Assembly (NCBI GenBank): GCA_905182645.1
Contig: CAJJCJ010000004.1
Coordinates: 62,001 to 126,000, forward strand
Direction of reading: 5' to 3'
Source of the DNA: an uncultured Sulfitobacter sp.
Lineage (GTDB): Bacteria; Pseudomonadota; Alphaproteobacteria; Rhodobacterales; Rhodobacteraceae
DNA length: 64,000 nucleotides
The position numbers and the translations under genes were made by a program. This document shows, piece after piece, positions 1-8,075 of this stretch. The notes beneath the pieces were generated by a model, which searched no databases, was not told where the DNA came from, and was given only the letters and a program-made list of their open reading frames with translations. How positions within the stretch are numbered: position 1 is the first letter of the stretch; each line of letters begins with the position of its first letter.

Positions 1-1688
1 ACCCAAAGCAGCCAACGAAATCTGCGCTTGAAATCATTTTCTGCACCCTGAATGCGGGCGGCAAGTTTTCCGGTGATAGCTATCAGACGTCAGGCGGTTT
101 GCACGGTGTTGGCTCATCCGTGGTGAACGCGCTTTCTGATCACTTGCGGGTCGAGGTCGCACGTAACAAAGAGCTGTTCATGATGGAGTTTTCCAAAGGC
201 GTGCCACAGGCGCCTTTGGCCAAGATCGGTGCCGCCCCAAACAGGCGCGGCACATCCGTCACATTCCACCCTGATCCTGAGATTTTTGGCAAGCTGACGT
301 TGAAACCTGCGACGTTGTTCAAGATGTCGCGGTCCAAGGCCTATTTGTTTTCCGGCGTCGAAATCCGGTGGAAAACAGAGATTGACGACAAAGAAACGCC
401 GCTGTCAGCGACGTTCAAGTTTCCCGGCGGTTTGGCCGATTACCTGAACATCACTTTGGGCGATGCCACCGTTTATGCCGAAAAACCATTTGCGGGCACT
501 GTGTCGTTTGTCGACAAATTTCAAGTCCCTGGCAAAGTCGAATGGGCGATCAACTGGACCCCTGCCCGCGACGGGTTCATCCAGTCGTATTGCAACACTG
601 TGCCGACGCCAGAGGGCGGCACCCACGAGACCGGATTTTGGTCCGCGATCCTGAAGGGCATCAAAGCCTACGGCGAGCGTGTGAACAACAAAAAGGCCGC
701 GCAGATTACGCGCGACGATTTGACGACTGGCGGCTGTGCGTTGGTGTCATGCTTTATTCGCGAACCGGAATTTGTGGGCCAGACCAAGGACCGTTTGGCC
801 ACGACGGATGCCCAACGCATGGTCGATCTGGCCGTGCGTGACCATTTTGATAACTGGTTGGCGGCGGATACCAAAGCAGCGGGTGCGATCCTTGATTTCC
901 TTGTGCTGCGCGTTGAGGAACGCCTGCGCCGTAAGATGGAAAAGGAGACTGCCCGCAAAACCGCGACGAAAAAGCTGCGCTTGCCCGGTAAACTGACCGA
1001 TTGTTCAAGCAAAAATCGGGCAGGCACCGAGCTGTTTATCGTGGAGGGCGACAGTGCTGGTGGGTCTGGTAAGGGTGCGCGCAACCGTGTCAACCAAGCC
1101 TTATTGCCGCTTAAGGGTAAGATTTTGAACGTGCTGGGGGCTGCATCCAACAAGATCCACACCAACGCCGAGATTAATGATCTGTGCGAGGCATTGGGTG
1201 TTGGCATGGGCACAAAGTTTAACGTCGATGACTTGCGCTATGATAAGATCATCATCATGACCGATGCGGATGTCGACGGGGCGCATATTGCCGCCTTGTT
1301 GATGACGTTCTTTTTCACGCAGATGCGGCCGCTGATTGACCAAGGGCACTTATATCTGGCCTGCCCGCCGCTGTACCGCCTGACCCAAGGCGCGCACCGG
1401 ATTTACGTGCAAGATGACGTTGAAAAAGAGGCCGCAATGAAAAAAGGCCTTGGCGGTAAGGGCAAAATCGACGTGCAGCGGTTTAAGGGGCTGGGCGAGA
1501 TGGACGCAAAAGACCTGAAGCTGACGACAATGGACCCAACCACCCGCAAACTGATCCGTGTCACGATCCACGACGACGAGCCGGGAGATACGGCGGATTT
1601 GGTCGAGCGTCTGATGGGGAAAAAGCCGGAACTGCGCTATCAGTATATTCAGGAGAATGCGCAGTTTGTTGAGGAGTTGGATGTTTGA
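1..1688 (+). CDS. parE: DNA topoisomerase IV subunit B (5'-truncated by window edge)
   Basis: ATPase subunit of topoisomerase IV, which with ParC decatenates daughter chromosomes. The reading frame is open from base 3, before the first internal start, and begins inside the GHKL ATPase domain (the NAGGKF...SYQTSGGLHGVGSS stretch, the ATP-lid region). About 561 residues are visible, so roughly the first 90 of a ~650-residue ParE are missing. The transducer domain follows, then the TOPRIM domain with VEGDSAGGSGKGARNR and the metal-binding DADVDGAHI motif, then the C-terminal PLYR and RFKGLGEMD motifs. The stop overlaps a possible coupled ATG at 1681 with an AGGAG in front. ParE rather than GyrB is preferred because of overall length and because the large GyrB insertion is absent. 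Confidence is high. Confidence 0.96.
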   Translation, partial: PKQPTKSALEIIFCTLNAGGKFSGDSYQTSGGLHGVGSSVVNALSDHLRVEVARNKELFMMEFSKGVPQAPLAKIGAAPNRRGTSVTFHPDPEIFGKLTLKPATLFKMSRSKAYLFSGVEIRWKTEIDDKETPLSATFKFPGGLADYLNITLGDATVYAEKPFAGTVSFVDKFQVPGKVEWAINWTPARDGFIQSYCNTVPTPEGGTHETGFWSAILKGIKAYGERVNNKKAAQITRDDLTTGGCALVSCFIREPEFVGQTKDRLATTDAQRMVDLAVRDHFDNWLAADTKAAGAILDFLVLRVEERLRRKMEKETARKTATKKLRLPGKLTDCSSKNRAGTELFIVEGDSAGGSGKGARNRVNQALLPLKGKILNVLGAASNKIHTNAEINDLCEALGVGMGTKFNVDDLRYDKIIIMTDADVDGAHIAALLMTFFFTQMRPLIDQGHLYLACPPLYRLTQGAHRIYVQDDVEKEAAMKKGLGGKGKIDVQRFKGLGEMDAKDLKLTTMDPTTRKLIRVTIHDDEPGDTADLVERLMGKKPELRYQYIQENAQFVEELDV

Positions 1689-1957
1689 ATTTAAGTTTTG
1701 ACTTTAATAGCTTAGGCGCATTTCGGAACACATTCAGAAAGACAATACGTGAAATCAACGTTCCTATTTGATCTGGTTCGCTTGTCGTGCAGGTGAAAGG
1801 CGATCCAAGCGATCCTGTATTTAACTTGAAATTTTCCAGCTTCTTTCAAAAATCGTATTATTCATTGGAAAGACACGAAATGTTGTCGCTTGCAGAAGCT
1901 CTGATTTCGGCGGCAGAAACATTTGAAACAAACAAATCAGAAGTTGGCCCCGACTGA
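1681..1957 (+). pseudogene. Remnant of a small gene translationally coupled to parE
   Basis: I do not recognise the family. An ATG at 1681 overlaps the parE stop and has a good AGGAG five bases upstream, yet its frame ends after six codons at 1699-1701. Removing one T from the TTTT run at 1696-1699 joins it to an open frame (DFNSLGAFRNTFRK...). That frame is interrupted by TGA at 1769-1771 and then continues as KGDPSDPVFNLKFSSFF...EALISAAETF to a TGA at 1955-1957. The conceptual product is about 91 residues, with a soluble, amphipathic C-terminus. A GTG at 1787 or 1793 could still start a 54-56 residue peptide. The reading that this is a decayed gene is inference from the SD sequence plus the protein-like composition. 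It may be chance. Confidence 0.35.
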
Positions 1958-1965
1958 ATAGTGAG

Positions 1966-2038
1966 CCGTAAGGTGCGCGTTTATGCGCACGTTTCCTGTG
2001 TTTGTCGAAAATGGTGCGCATAAACGCGCACCCTACGG
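1966..2038. repeat. Large inverted repeat (REP-like hairpin) between convergent genes
   Basis: The arms at 1966-1990 and 2014-2038 are 25 bases each and complementary except for one position, with a 23-base loop. The core of each arm is GGTGCGCGTTTATGCGCAC or its complement, and each arm is itself partly palindromic (GTGCGC...GCGCAC). It sits between parE (plus) and a cytochrome gene (minus), where a bidirectional terminator would be expected, but it has no T-run. The GTAGGGTGCG...CGCACC outer sequence resembles REP/RAYT-type extragenic repeats seen in many proteobacteria. That relationship is inferred. Confidence 0.7.
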
Positions 2039-2054
2039 TGACGGCTTTCGTCCC

Positions 2055-2441
2055 CTACTCCTGCACCCGCTCCAAATACTCGGTCAGTGCTAGTAACTCA
2101 GCAGGGACTGGCGTTCCTAATCCGTCGCGCTCTACGATGATTGTGTCACCCATGTCGCCTGCGCCGAATTCAGGCATGGCACCGGAAAAATGCGTGCCTC
2201 GGTCGAGCCCGTCGATGGTGCTCATCACGTAATCGCGCGGGAATGTGCCGTTGTTGCGAGACGCCAGTGTTGTCAGGTCAGGCGCCATTTTGATCAGGTT
2301 GCGCGACATCGGGCCGGACCCTTTGGCGTCTAACCCGTGGCAAGACGCGCAGTTTTGCGCGAACATGCGCTGCCCGTCGGGTTCTGCCACGTCGACGCAG
2401 TCCGCCAATGCCACTGCCCCAAGGATGATGATTGTGCGCAT
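2055..2441 (-). CDS. Small c-type cytochrome, exported
   Basis: A single-heme cytochrome of 128 residues. It has a hydrophobic N-terminal export segment (MRTIIILGAVALADC), the heme-binding CASCH motif at residues 31-35 and a likely distal Met ligand in SGAMPEFG. The cysteine at 15 sits in LADC, which is a poor lipobox because of the Asp, so periplasmic versus lipid-anchored is uncertain. The start at 2441 is chosen because GGAGG lies a few bases upstream, whereas an earlier in-frame start has none. It is transcribed away from parE's tail and no oxidase genes are adjacent, so its redox partner is unknown. The cytochrome c class I assignment is solid. The physiological role is not shown by the sequence. 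Confidence 0.85.
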   Translation of the reverse strand: MRTIIILGAVALADCVDVAEPDGQRMFAQNCASCHGLDAKGSGPMSRNLIKMAPDLTTLASRNNGTFPRDYVMSTIDGLDRGTHFSGAMPEFGAGDMGDTIIVERDGLGTPVPAELLALTEYLERVQE

Positions 2442-2510
2442 GATGCCCTCCGCTAACTGTTTTTCTGAGCATAGCGGGCGAAAGGCGGTGTGATCAATGA
2501 TCTGGATCAA

Positions 2511-3150
2511 TCACCGCAGGGTAAGGTTGCCGATTGCCGCCTGAATGACCGAATTGGTGTCGTCGCTGTCGCCAGACACAGCCAAACCAATCAACACGCC
2601 ACGGGGCCCATTAAAGGCACGCGCAAAGTCGGCGTTCAGGTCCACGCTCTCGGACGCGGAGCCAGTTCCAACGCCGCGCAACGGGATCGTCACACCTGTG
2701 CCTGTTTGGCCGTAGGGTGACCGGATCACGGCCCCCATCGCGTTGTTGCCGCCCCATGCGTATTGCACCACACGCACGTCACTGCGCCCCAAAAGCGACC
2801 GGATGCCTGCGCCTTCAAGCGACGGCGCCACGGCTTCTGGAACAAATACGAAAGTAGAGCGAAATGTTGCGGTCATCGCCACCTTTTAGCGACAAATCAG
2901 TTGCGGGGACGGATTTGCTAACGGACCAGTCCCACGATGCCCCAACAGACTCCCAGTCGGCGGGATCTACTCGCGCCCATGCGATGCTGACCGACCCGTT
3001 TGATGTCATGTTCAGGGATGTTCCAAACGCATAATCATTGGATGAAAACAGCGATAGTCGCTGTTCTTTCCAGCCCGTGCTAAAGCTGACGGGCCCTGCG
3101 TGGGCTGTGCTGGTGGCAAGGGCAAGGGCGGCGGAAAACACAAGGCGCAT
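2511..3150 (-). pseudogene. DUF3047-family secreted protein, frameshifted
   Basis: Two overlapping frames together give one DUF3047-like protein of about 212 residues. The first (start 3150, AAGGA upstream) has a signal peptide (MRLVFSAALALATSTAHA) and runs to ...DDRNISLYF. The second continues VFVPEAVAPSLEGAGIRSLLG...VVQYAWGGN...NGPRGVLIGLAVSGDSDDT, matching the second half of the family. Deleting one base from the AAA at 2851-2853 (TTT on the coding strand) fuses the frames as SLYFVFVPEA. A single homopolymer base is the sole lesion, so sequencing error is possible, but the downstream neighbour is also broken. The function of DUF3047 proteins is unknown; they are periplasmic. Confidence 0.75.
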
Positions 3151-3254
3151 GGGGAAAGTCCTTCTCAACTGGTATTGAATGGGTGTTTATCCGATCCACG
3201 CCCGCAGTACCCGCGAAGTTGCACGATCTCACACGATTGTTAGACGACCGTGAA

Positions 3255-3695
3255 CTATTCGCAAAGTTTCACCAATGGATCAAGTTGCACGTAGTCGCGC
3301 ACGCTGATCCAATGTATTTTATCTTGCGGCACATATTGCCATTCGGCAAGGAACTTTGCTTTGACCTCGCCGCGCAGATAACGCGCCATTTGTGGGTTTC
3401 CAATTGGGCCGACGTTTACGTTTGAGCTGTGAAATCCGATCCGTGATTTTCGCCCCAAGCACGCATTGGGCAGGGTCGTGAAAATCACGCAAGCCGAGGC
3501 GCAATAGCCGCGTATTTCAACCCGTCCGGTCCAAAAACGCAGACGCGCGCGGTCGGCTTGGGCGCTGATGATCTGCCCGCCTCCATCATTTGAGATGACC
3601 TAGCGCTCGCCACTTATGGGGGCGGGCCTGCGGTCGGTGCAGGCCGCGGTTAAAAACAACGACAGGACTGCGCAGAGCATGCCCGCCCCTTTCAT
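3255..3695 (-). pseudogene. ClpP/crotonase-like periplasmic lipoprotein with in-frame TAG
   Basis: The frame starts with ATG at 3695, four bases after the stop of the upstream oxidoreductase gene, and encodes a lipoprotein signal (MKGAGMLCAVLSLFLTAAC) before a TAG at 3600-3602 (codon 32). The same frame then stays open for 114 codons: VISNDGGGQIISAQADRAR, GRVEIRGYCASACVIFTTLP, NACLGRKSRIGFHSS and on to the TAG at 3255. The SNDGGG...GYCASACVIF...IGFH pattern is that of the small periplasmic serine-protease-like ClpP-fold proteins common in Rhodobacteraceae. One nonsense substitution explains the break. TAG readthrough is unlikely, and the reading as a pseudogene is inference. Confidence 0.75.
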
Positions 3696-3698
3696 AAA

Positions 3699-4673
3699 TT
3701 AAGTCGCCAACGTTAGTATTCGCGCCCAAAGCGAGTCTGGTACGTCGATCACATCCATGGCTGTCCGGTTTGTCCCTGGAATACGCGCGCCGTCTTGCGT
3801 TGCGACTGCATCGGCGACACGCGCGAACCGGTCGTTGAAGCTGTCGCCATATGTCGCGGGGTCCATCAGGATATAGAATTGTCCAAGCCCGTGCGGTGCG
3901 CCGTCAGGCAATTTCAGCCCCTTCACATCCAGCGAGTTGACCGATCCGGTCATGCCCGCCGCAAGCAGTTCAACCATGAGGCCAAAGCCCCAGCCTTTGT
4001 ATCCGCCCGCGCTTACCAATGCGCCTTTTAGGGCTGCCTCTGGATCGGTTGTGGGGACGCCGTTTGCGTCCACGGCCCAGCCAAGCGGGATTGGCGTACC
4101 CGCTGCTTTGGCCATTGTGATTTTGCCCAAGGCCACTGCGGATGTTGAAAAATCAAAATGCATCAGGGGCGCACCGTCCCCAGGTACGGTCATTGCGATT
4201 GGGTTTGTACCAATTACCGCCGCGTTCCCACCGGGAGGGGCGACGACGGGCGACGCGTTTGTCATGCCGATTGCAATCAACCCGCGCGCTGCAATTTGTT
4301 CGGTAAAGAAGCCCAGCGATGTGCAGGTGTGCGCGTTGGCCACGGCCAATGTCGCAACGCCGTTTGTCCGTGCCGTTTCAACCGCAAGATCAAGCGCCGC
4401 AGCAAACGCGGGCTGTGCAAAGCCGAATTTGGCGTCAACCATCACGGCCGATCCACGCGGTTTTGTGACAACTGGCTCAACCGTTCCATTGACCCGCCCA
4501 GACGTGAGCTGTGTGCAGTAGCTTTCAAGATAATACAGGCCACATATGACGTTGCCGAGCGCCTCTGCGCGCGCGACGGCGCCGGCGACGTGACCTGCCT
4601 GTGCGTCTGCGGCACCATGCGCGATCAGCGCTGATTTACTTGTTGTCTCAATCTCTTGGACGGTAATCTTCAT
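3699..4673 (-). CDS. Ldh2/malate-ureidoglycolate dehydrogenase-like oxidoreductase
   Basis: A 324-residue protein of the NAD(P)-dependent malate/L-lactate/ureidoglycolate dehydrogenase family. Family landmarks are the N-terminal helical region, [43 protein letters not shown] and [15 protein letters not shown]. The active-site segment that usually reads G-x-x-S-H-G reads GNVICG here, so the usual catalytic His is absent, and the second His-rich motif is [11 protein letters not shown] branch of the family in Rhodobacterales seems to share this. The substrate cannot be assigned. Its start codon overlaps the lolD stop by four bases (ATGA), so it is probably co-transcribed with lolC-lolD, although it has no obvious part in lipoprotein sorting. 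Confidence 0.8.
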   Translation of the reverse strand: MKITVQEIETTSKSALIAHGAADAQAGHVAGAVARAEALGNVICGLYYLESYCTQLTSGRVNGTVEPVVTKPRGSAVMVDAKFGFAQPAFAAALDLAVETARTNGVATLAVANAHTCTSLGFFTEQIAARGLIAIGMTNASPVVAPPGGNAAVIGTNPIAMTVPGDGAPLMHFDFSTSAVALGKITMAKAAGTPIPLGWAVDANGVPTTDPEAALKGALVSAGGYKGWGFGLMVELLAAGMTGSVNSLDVKGLKLPDGAPHGLGQFYILMDPATYGDSFNDRFARVADAVATQDGARIPGTNRTAMDVIDVPDSLWARILTLAT

Positions 4674-5353
4674 AGCGTTTCCAGTGTTCCAGCGGTCATG
4701 CGGACCATGTGGTCCATGCGGGCTGCGAGGTCAAGGTTATGGGTGGCGATCACAGCGGCAAGACCGGTGCCGCGCACCAGTTCCATTAGCGCGTCAAACA
4801 CGCGGTCGGATGTGTCGGGGTCAAGGTTGCCAGTGGGCTCATCGGCCAGCAAAAGCTGCGGTTTGTTGGCAAGCGCACGGCAGAATGCGACACGCTGTTG
4901 TTCGCCACCAGACAGGGCCCCAGGACGGTGATCGCCCCGTTCAGCGATACCAACCCGCGCAAGCAAATCTTGGGCGCGCGCCGTTGCATCAGCGTCACTT
5001 ACCCCATTCGCTAACTGTGGGAGGACGATGTTTTCAAGCGCCGTAAATTCGGGCAGTAAGTGGTGGAATTGATAAATGAAACCAACGTCATTGCGGCGGA
5101 CGGCTGTGCGTTTACGGTCAGAAAGTTTGGTCATATCGCGACCTGCGATGCTGACTTGGCCTGCGTCCGGCGTATCAAGCAACCCGGCAATATGCAGAAG
5201 CGTCGATTTTCCGGCGCCCGACGGGGCAACAAGGGCGACGACTTCGCCTTTGTGGACAGTCAGATCGGTGCCTTGCAGCACGGTGACCGCGTTGGGTTTG
5301 CCCGTGTTATAGGCCTTGGTGATACCCGTGAGGGTCAGGATTGGGTCATTCAT
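4670..5353 (-). CDS. lolD: Lipoprotein-releasing ABC transporter ATPase
   Basis: ATPase of the inner-membrane LolCDE machine, which extracts mature lipoproteins and hands them to LolA for transfer to the outer membrane. It has 227 residues, normal for LolD. Walker A is APSGAGKST (residues 43-51), the Q-loop region is [10 protein letters not shown] (the FHHLLPEF string is characteristic of LolD), the signature is [10 protein letters not shown], and Walker B is [12 protein letters not shown]. It overlaps lolC by eight bases upstream and the Ldh-like gene by four bases downstream, indicating one transcript. The assignment is very secure. Confidence 0.96.
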   Translation of the reverse strand: MNDPILTLTGITKAYNTGKPNAVTVLQGTDLTVHKGEVVALVAPSGAGKSTLLHIAGLLDTPDAGQVSIAGRDMTKLSDRKRTAVRRNDVGFIYQFHHLLPEFTALENIVLPQLANGVSDADATARAQDLLARVGIAERGDHRPGALSGGEQQRVAFCRALANKPQLLLADEPTGNLDPDTSDRVFDALMELVRGTGLAAVIATHNLDLAARMDHMVRMTAGTLETL

Positions 5354-6629
5354 AACGCAGCGCCTCTACTGGGTTCATGCGCGCAGCGCGGCGGGCGGGA
5401 AAGATCGTGACGATCCATGACAGGCCAAGCGACAAGGTCACCGATGAGATCACATCGCGCAGGCGCAATTGCGCGGGTAATTCATAGATGCCCCTGATTG
5501 ATGGGTCCCAAACACCGCCGCCTGCGACGTAGTTAACAAAACTGAATATCGTGTCGATATAGATCGCGAACAGGCAGCCGAAGATCACCCCGAGGATCGT
5601 GCCAAATGTCCCGATCCCTGCCCCACAGATAAAGAAGATACGCAAAATTGAGCCTTCTGTCAGGCCCATTGTGCGCAGGATACCGATGTCGCGGCCCTTG
5701 TTTTTGACCAGCATGATCAGCCCCGAAATGATGTTCATCGACGCGATCAGCACAAGGATCGACAGGATCACAAACATCACATTGTCCTCAACGGAAAGTG
5801 CCCGCAAAAAGCTGCCAGCGCTGTCCCGCCACGTCCAGATCAAGGTGCCTGCGCCGCCCACAGTCAGAATATCCGGCAACACATCGTCGATTGCATCCGG
5901 ATCCGCGACCATGACCTCAATTTCATCAACAAGCCCGTCGCGGTTAAAGAAGCTTTGCGCCTCCGACAGGGGCATATAGACCCGCGTCCGGTCGATGTCA
6001 TAACGCCCAGCGGTGAAAATATAGACGATTTCATAGGCGTTGGTGCGCGGGCTGGTGCCCATCGCGGTGCGCACGCCGTTCGGGCTGATGACCTTGATCC
6101 GGTCGCCCACGATTGTGCCCAGTTCACGCGCCACACCAGACCCAATAGCGATACCGTCGTTAAAGCGGTCAATACTGCCAAGGGAGGTGATCGGATTGGC
6201 GATACGAGGAATGGTTTTCAGGTCTTCAAGTGCGATGCCGTAGACTTCGATGCCCGCGTTCCGGTTGGTGCGATTGGCGATGACTTGGCCACGCACCAAT
6301 GGGGCGGCGCGGATTACGCCATCAATTTCTGCAAGGTTGTCCGCGAGCGCTTCATATTCCAAAATGGTCCGAATGACTTGGTTCGTGCCTGCAATGGCAG
6401 TTTGTTGATAGACGGTTACATGTGCGTTTGACCCAAGGATCGTGTCGACAAATTCAGCACGGAAACCCGAGCGCACGGCAAGCGTTGCGATCAGAGCAAA
6501 TACCGCCAATGTCACGCCGATCAGCGAAATCCAGGTCATGATGCTGACGCCACCTTCGGCCCGTTTGGCGCGGATATACCGCCACGCGATCATCCATTCG
6601 AATTTGGCAAAAGGGGCGGTGCTGGCCAT
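5346..6629 (-). CDS. lolC: Lipoprotein-releasing ABC transporter membrane subunit (LolC/E)
   Basis: Integral membrane subunit of LolCDE, 427 residues. It has the N-terminal [14 protein letters not shown] segment, a first membrane helix ([19 protein letters not shown]), a large periplasmic MacB-like domain (about residues 55-270) and three C-terminal helices of the FtsX fold, with [20 protein letters not shown] and [13 protein letters not shown] near the end. The ATG at 6629 is chosen over a longer in-frame extension to 6878 because AGGA lies seven bases upstream and the family starts here. As in many alphaproteobacteria a single LolC/E-type subunit may form a homodimer; no second copy is nearby. 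It is translationally coupled to lolD. Confidence 0.95.
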   Translation of the reverse strand: MASTAPFAKFEWMIAWRYIRAKRAEGGVSIMTWISLIGVTLAVFALIATLAVRSGFRAEFVDTILGSNAHVTVYQQTAIAGTNQVIRTILEYEALADNLAEIDGVIRAAPLVRGQVIANRTNRNAGIEVYGIALEDLKTIPRIANPITSLGSIDRFNDGIAIGSGVARELGTIVGDRIKVISPNGVRTAMGTSPRTNAYEIVYIFTAGRYDIDRTRVYMPLSEAQSFFNRDGLVDEIEVMVADPDAIDDVLPDILTVGGAGTLIWTWRDSAGSFLRALSVEDNVMFVILSILVLIASMNIISGLIMLVKNKGRDIGILRTMGLTEGSILRIFFICGAGIGTFGTILGVIFGCLFAIYIDTIFSFVNYVAGGGVWDPSIRGIYELPAQLRLRDVISSVTLSLGLSWIVTIFPARRAARMNPVEALRYE

Positions 6630-6736
6630 GGGGCGTCCTGCGTATTGGTTTTGCAGCAAATTGAGGGGTCGGCGCCCGATGGTCAAGCGAGCAATGGGGG
6701 TCGAAGGGTTGAAGTTCGGCAACATCTTGCCCGCGA

Positions 6737-7228
6737 TCAACCCGTGGCCCTGCGCCGGAATGGCCATGCGAGCAACGACATCAACGCGCCGATTATCGCC
6801 CAACCGCCCAAAAACCCAGCGCCAGCAGCCACAGCACCGGACGCAGTGAGTGGCACAGCGGGCGCATAATCGTTCCATGTGCGTGACAGGGTTTGCGTGT
6901 CGGTTAAGCGGTGCGGCATCGCGAGGCGTTCCATTGCAGAAGCCCCGCGCAGGCGTGCGAGATTGTCGGTTAACACCGCATGGCGAGTGAATGTGCGGCG
7001 CATATCAGCCTGTCGATCATCAAGGAATTGCGTGCCAGTCATTTGGTCAAATGCTTGGGTGCGGGTCAGGCCAGAGCGCATGGCCGATGCCTCAAAATCC
7101 GCGACGACCTCAGACAGGGCATCCACTTGGCCGCCCAATCGCTGCGTATATTGCTGCGAAAATTCGGGGTATTGTGACAGGCCAGCGGCGCCAGCCAATC
7201 CACCTGCAATGGCCAAAAATTTTAGCAT
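6737..7228 (-). CDS. DUF2937 family membrane-associated protein
   Basis: A 163-residue protein beginning MLKFLAIAGGLAGAAGLSQYPEFSQQYTQRLGGQVDALSEVV, typical of DUF2937. It has an N-terminal hydrophobic segment, a central helical and probably coiled region rich in Arg and Asp (about residues 30-115), and a C-terminal membrane helix (GAVAAGAGFLGGWAIIGALMS) followed by PFRRRATG. The start at 7228 is used because AGAGGA precedes it and earlier in-frame codons encode an untypical basic extension. It lies 107 bases upstream of lolC on the same strand and may be co-transcribed. The function is unknown. Confidence 0.8.
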   Translation of the reverse strand: MLKFLAIAGGLAGAAGLSQYPEFSQQYTQRLGGQVDALSEVVADFEASAMRSGLTRTQAFDQMTGTQFLDDRQADMRRTFTRHAVLTDNLARLRGASAMERLAMPHRLTDTQTLSRTWNDYAPAVPLTASGAVAAGAGFLGGWAIIGALMSLLAWPFRRRATG

Positions 7229-7317
7229 TTGCGCGCGATCCTCTGCTTCTTTTCTAAGATTATACCACTGGCGGTACTGCCTGTTCAAACAAAACGGGTG
7301 TATGTTATATATATTTG

Positions 7318-7347
7318 ACTTGGTGTAAAATATATTTTACACCAAGT
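7318..7347. promoter_or_regulatory. Perfect 30-bp palindrome, probable operator
   Basis: Bases 7318-7347 form a perfect inverted repeat with half-site ACTTGGTGTAAAATA. It is flanked by AT-rich sequence (TATGTTATATATATTTG) that could hold promoter elements. It lies 35 bases upstream of the membrane-protein gene whose operon encodes an HTH regulator. The obvious reading is an autoregulatory operator for that regulator, which is inference from position and symmetry. It could also act on the divergent DUF2937 gene (start at 7228). Confidence 0.75.
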
Positions 7348-7382
7348 ACAGAAAACATAACATTAATTCGAGGAAACCAAAA

Positions 7383-7832
7383 ATGGAACATGAAGAACGC
7401 AACGCATGGGCCGCGATCATCGCGGGTATGATCACATTTATATATTTCGGGTCCACCATTTGGACTGCAACAGCGAGCGGCGGCTATGGCGGCGTGGATG
7501 GTCTGTCGCTTTGGGCATGGGATGTTGTCTGGCTTATTGGCGGCGGGATCGTAGTGACAATTGTCGTTATGATTGCGTTTCAGATCCTTTATGCAATTGT
7601 CACAAACACGCCCAAACCCAGCTTTATAACCGACGAGCGTGATGTGACCATCAGCAGGCGCGGCGCGCAGATCACCCTTGTGGTGTGTAGCGGTGGCTTC
7701 ATCCTTACAGTTATCTTGCTCGCGATGGGCTGGAGCGCGATTGCAGGGCTTAATTGCGTCTTGGTTGGCATGGCAATGGGAGCGTTTGCGTCCGATTTCT
7801 ACCGCATCGCGGTGTACCGGTTGGGGCTTTAG
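7383..7832 (+). CDS. Four-helix membrane protein, DUF2178-like, paired with HTH regulator
   Basis: A 149-residue inner-membrane protein with four predicted helices: AWAAIIAGMITFIYFG, VVWLIGGGIVVTIVVMIAF, ITLVVCSGGFILTVILLAM and LNCVLVGMAMGAFASDF. The cytoplasmic loop carries ITDERDVTISRRG, the DERD-x-x-I-x-R-R signature of DUF2178-type proteins. AGGA stands eight bases before the ATG. The next gene, three bases on, encodes a YozG-like HTH protein. This pairing is widespread in bacteria and archaea, and the membrane protein is thought to sense something at the membrane. The ligand is unknown. Confidence 0.75.
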   Translation: MEHEERNAWAAIIAGMITFIYFGSTIWTATASGGYGGVDGLSLWAWDVVWLIGGGIVVTIVVMIAFQILYAIVTNTPKPSFITDERDVTISRRGAQITLVVCSGGFILTVILLAMGWSAIAGLNCVLVGMAMGAFASDFYRIAVYRLGL

Positions 7833-7835
7833 GTC

Positions 7836-8048
7836 ATGGCGAAAATAAAGGTTAGCAATACGATCCGCAAATGCCGATTTGAGGCTGATGAGATGACCCA
7901 AAAGGCGCTGGCCGAACATGTCGGCGTCACCCGTCAAACCATCATCGCAATCGAGGGCGCCAAGTATTCGCCGACCTTGGAACTGGCATTCCAGATTGCC
8001 GCAGTTTTTGACAAACCCTTGGGTGACGTATTCACTTATGACCCCTAA
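7836..8048 (+). CDS. YozG-like XRE-family HTH transcriptional regulator
   Basis: A 70-residue protein that is almost entirely one Cro/C1-type helix-turn-helix: NTIRKCRFEADEMTQKALAEHVGVTRQTIIAIEGAKYSPTLELAFQIAAVFDKPLGDVFTYDP. The recognition helix is VTRQTIIAIE, and the SPTLELAFQIAAVF tail is typical of the short YozG class, which acts as a dimer. It begins three bases after the stop of the membrane-protein gene, so the two are translated from one message. The palindrome at 7318-7347 is the likely binding site, giving negative autoregulation. The HTH assignment is very secure; the target is inferred. Confidence 0.9.
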   Translation: MAKIKVSNTIRKCRFEADEMTQKALAEHVGVTRQTIIAIEGAKYSPTLELAFQIAAVFDKPLGDVFTYDP

Positions 8049-8075
8049 CACACTAGCAAGAATAGGTTATTTTAC

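Noticed and set aside
7305-8051. 248-codon minus-strand open frame across the YozG operon
   Set aside because: Its sequence is Cys/His/Asn-rich and protein-unlike, and it is antisense to two well-supported plus-strand genes with good SD sites.
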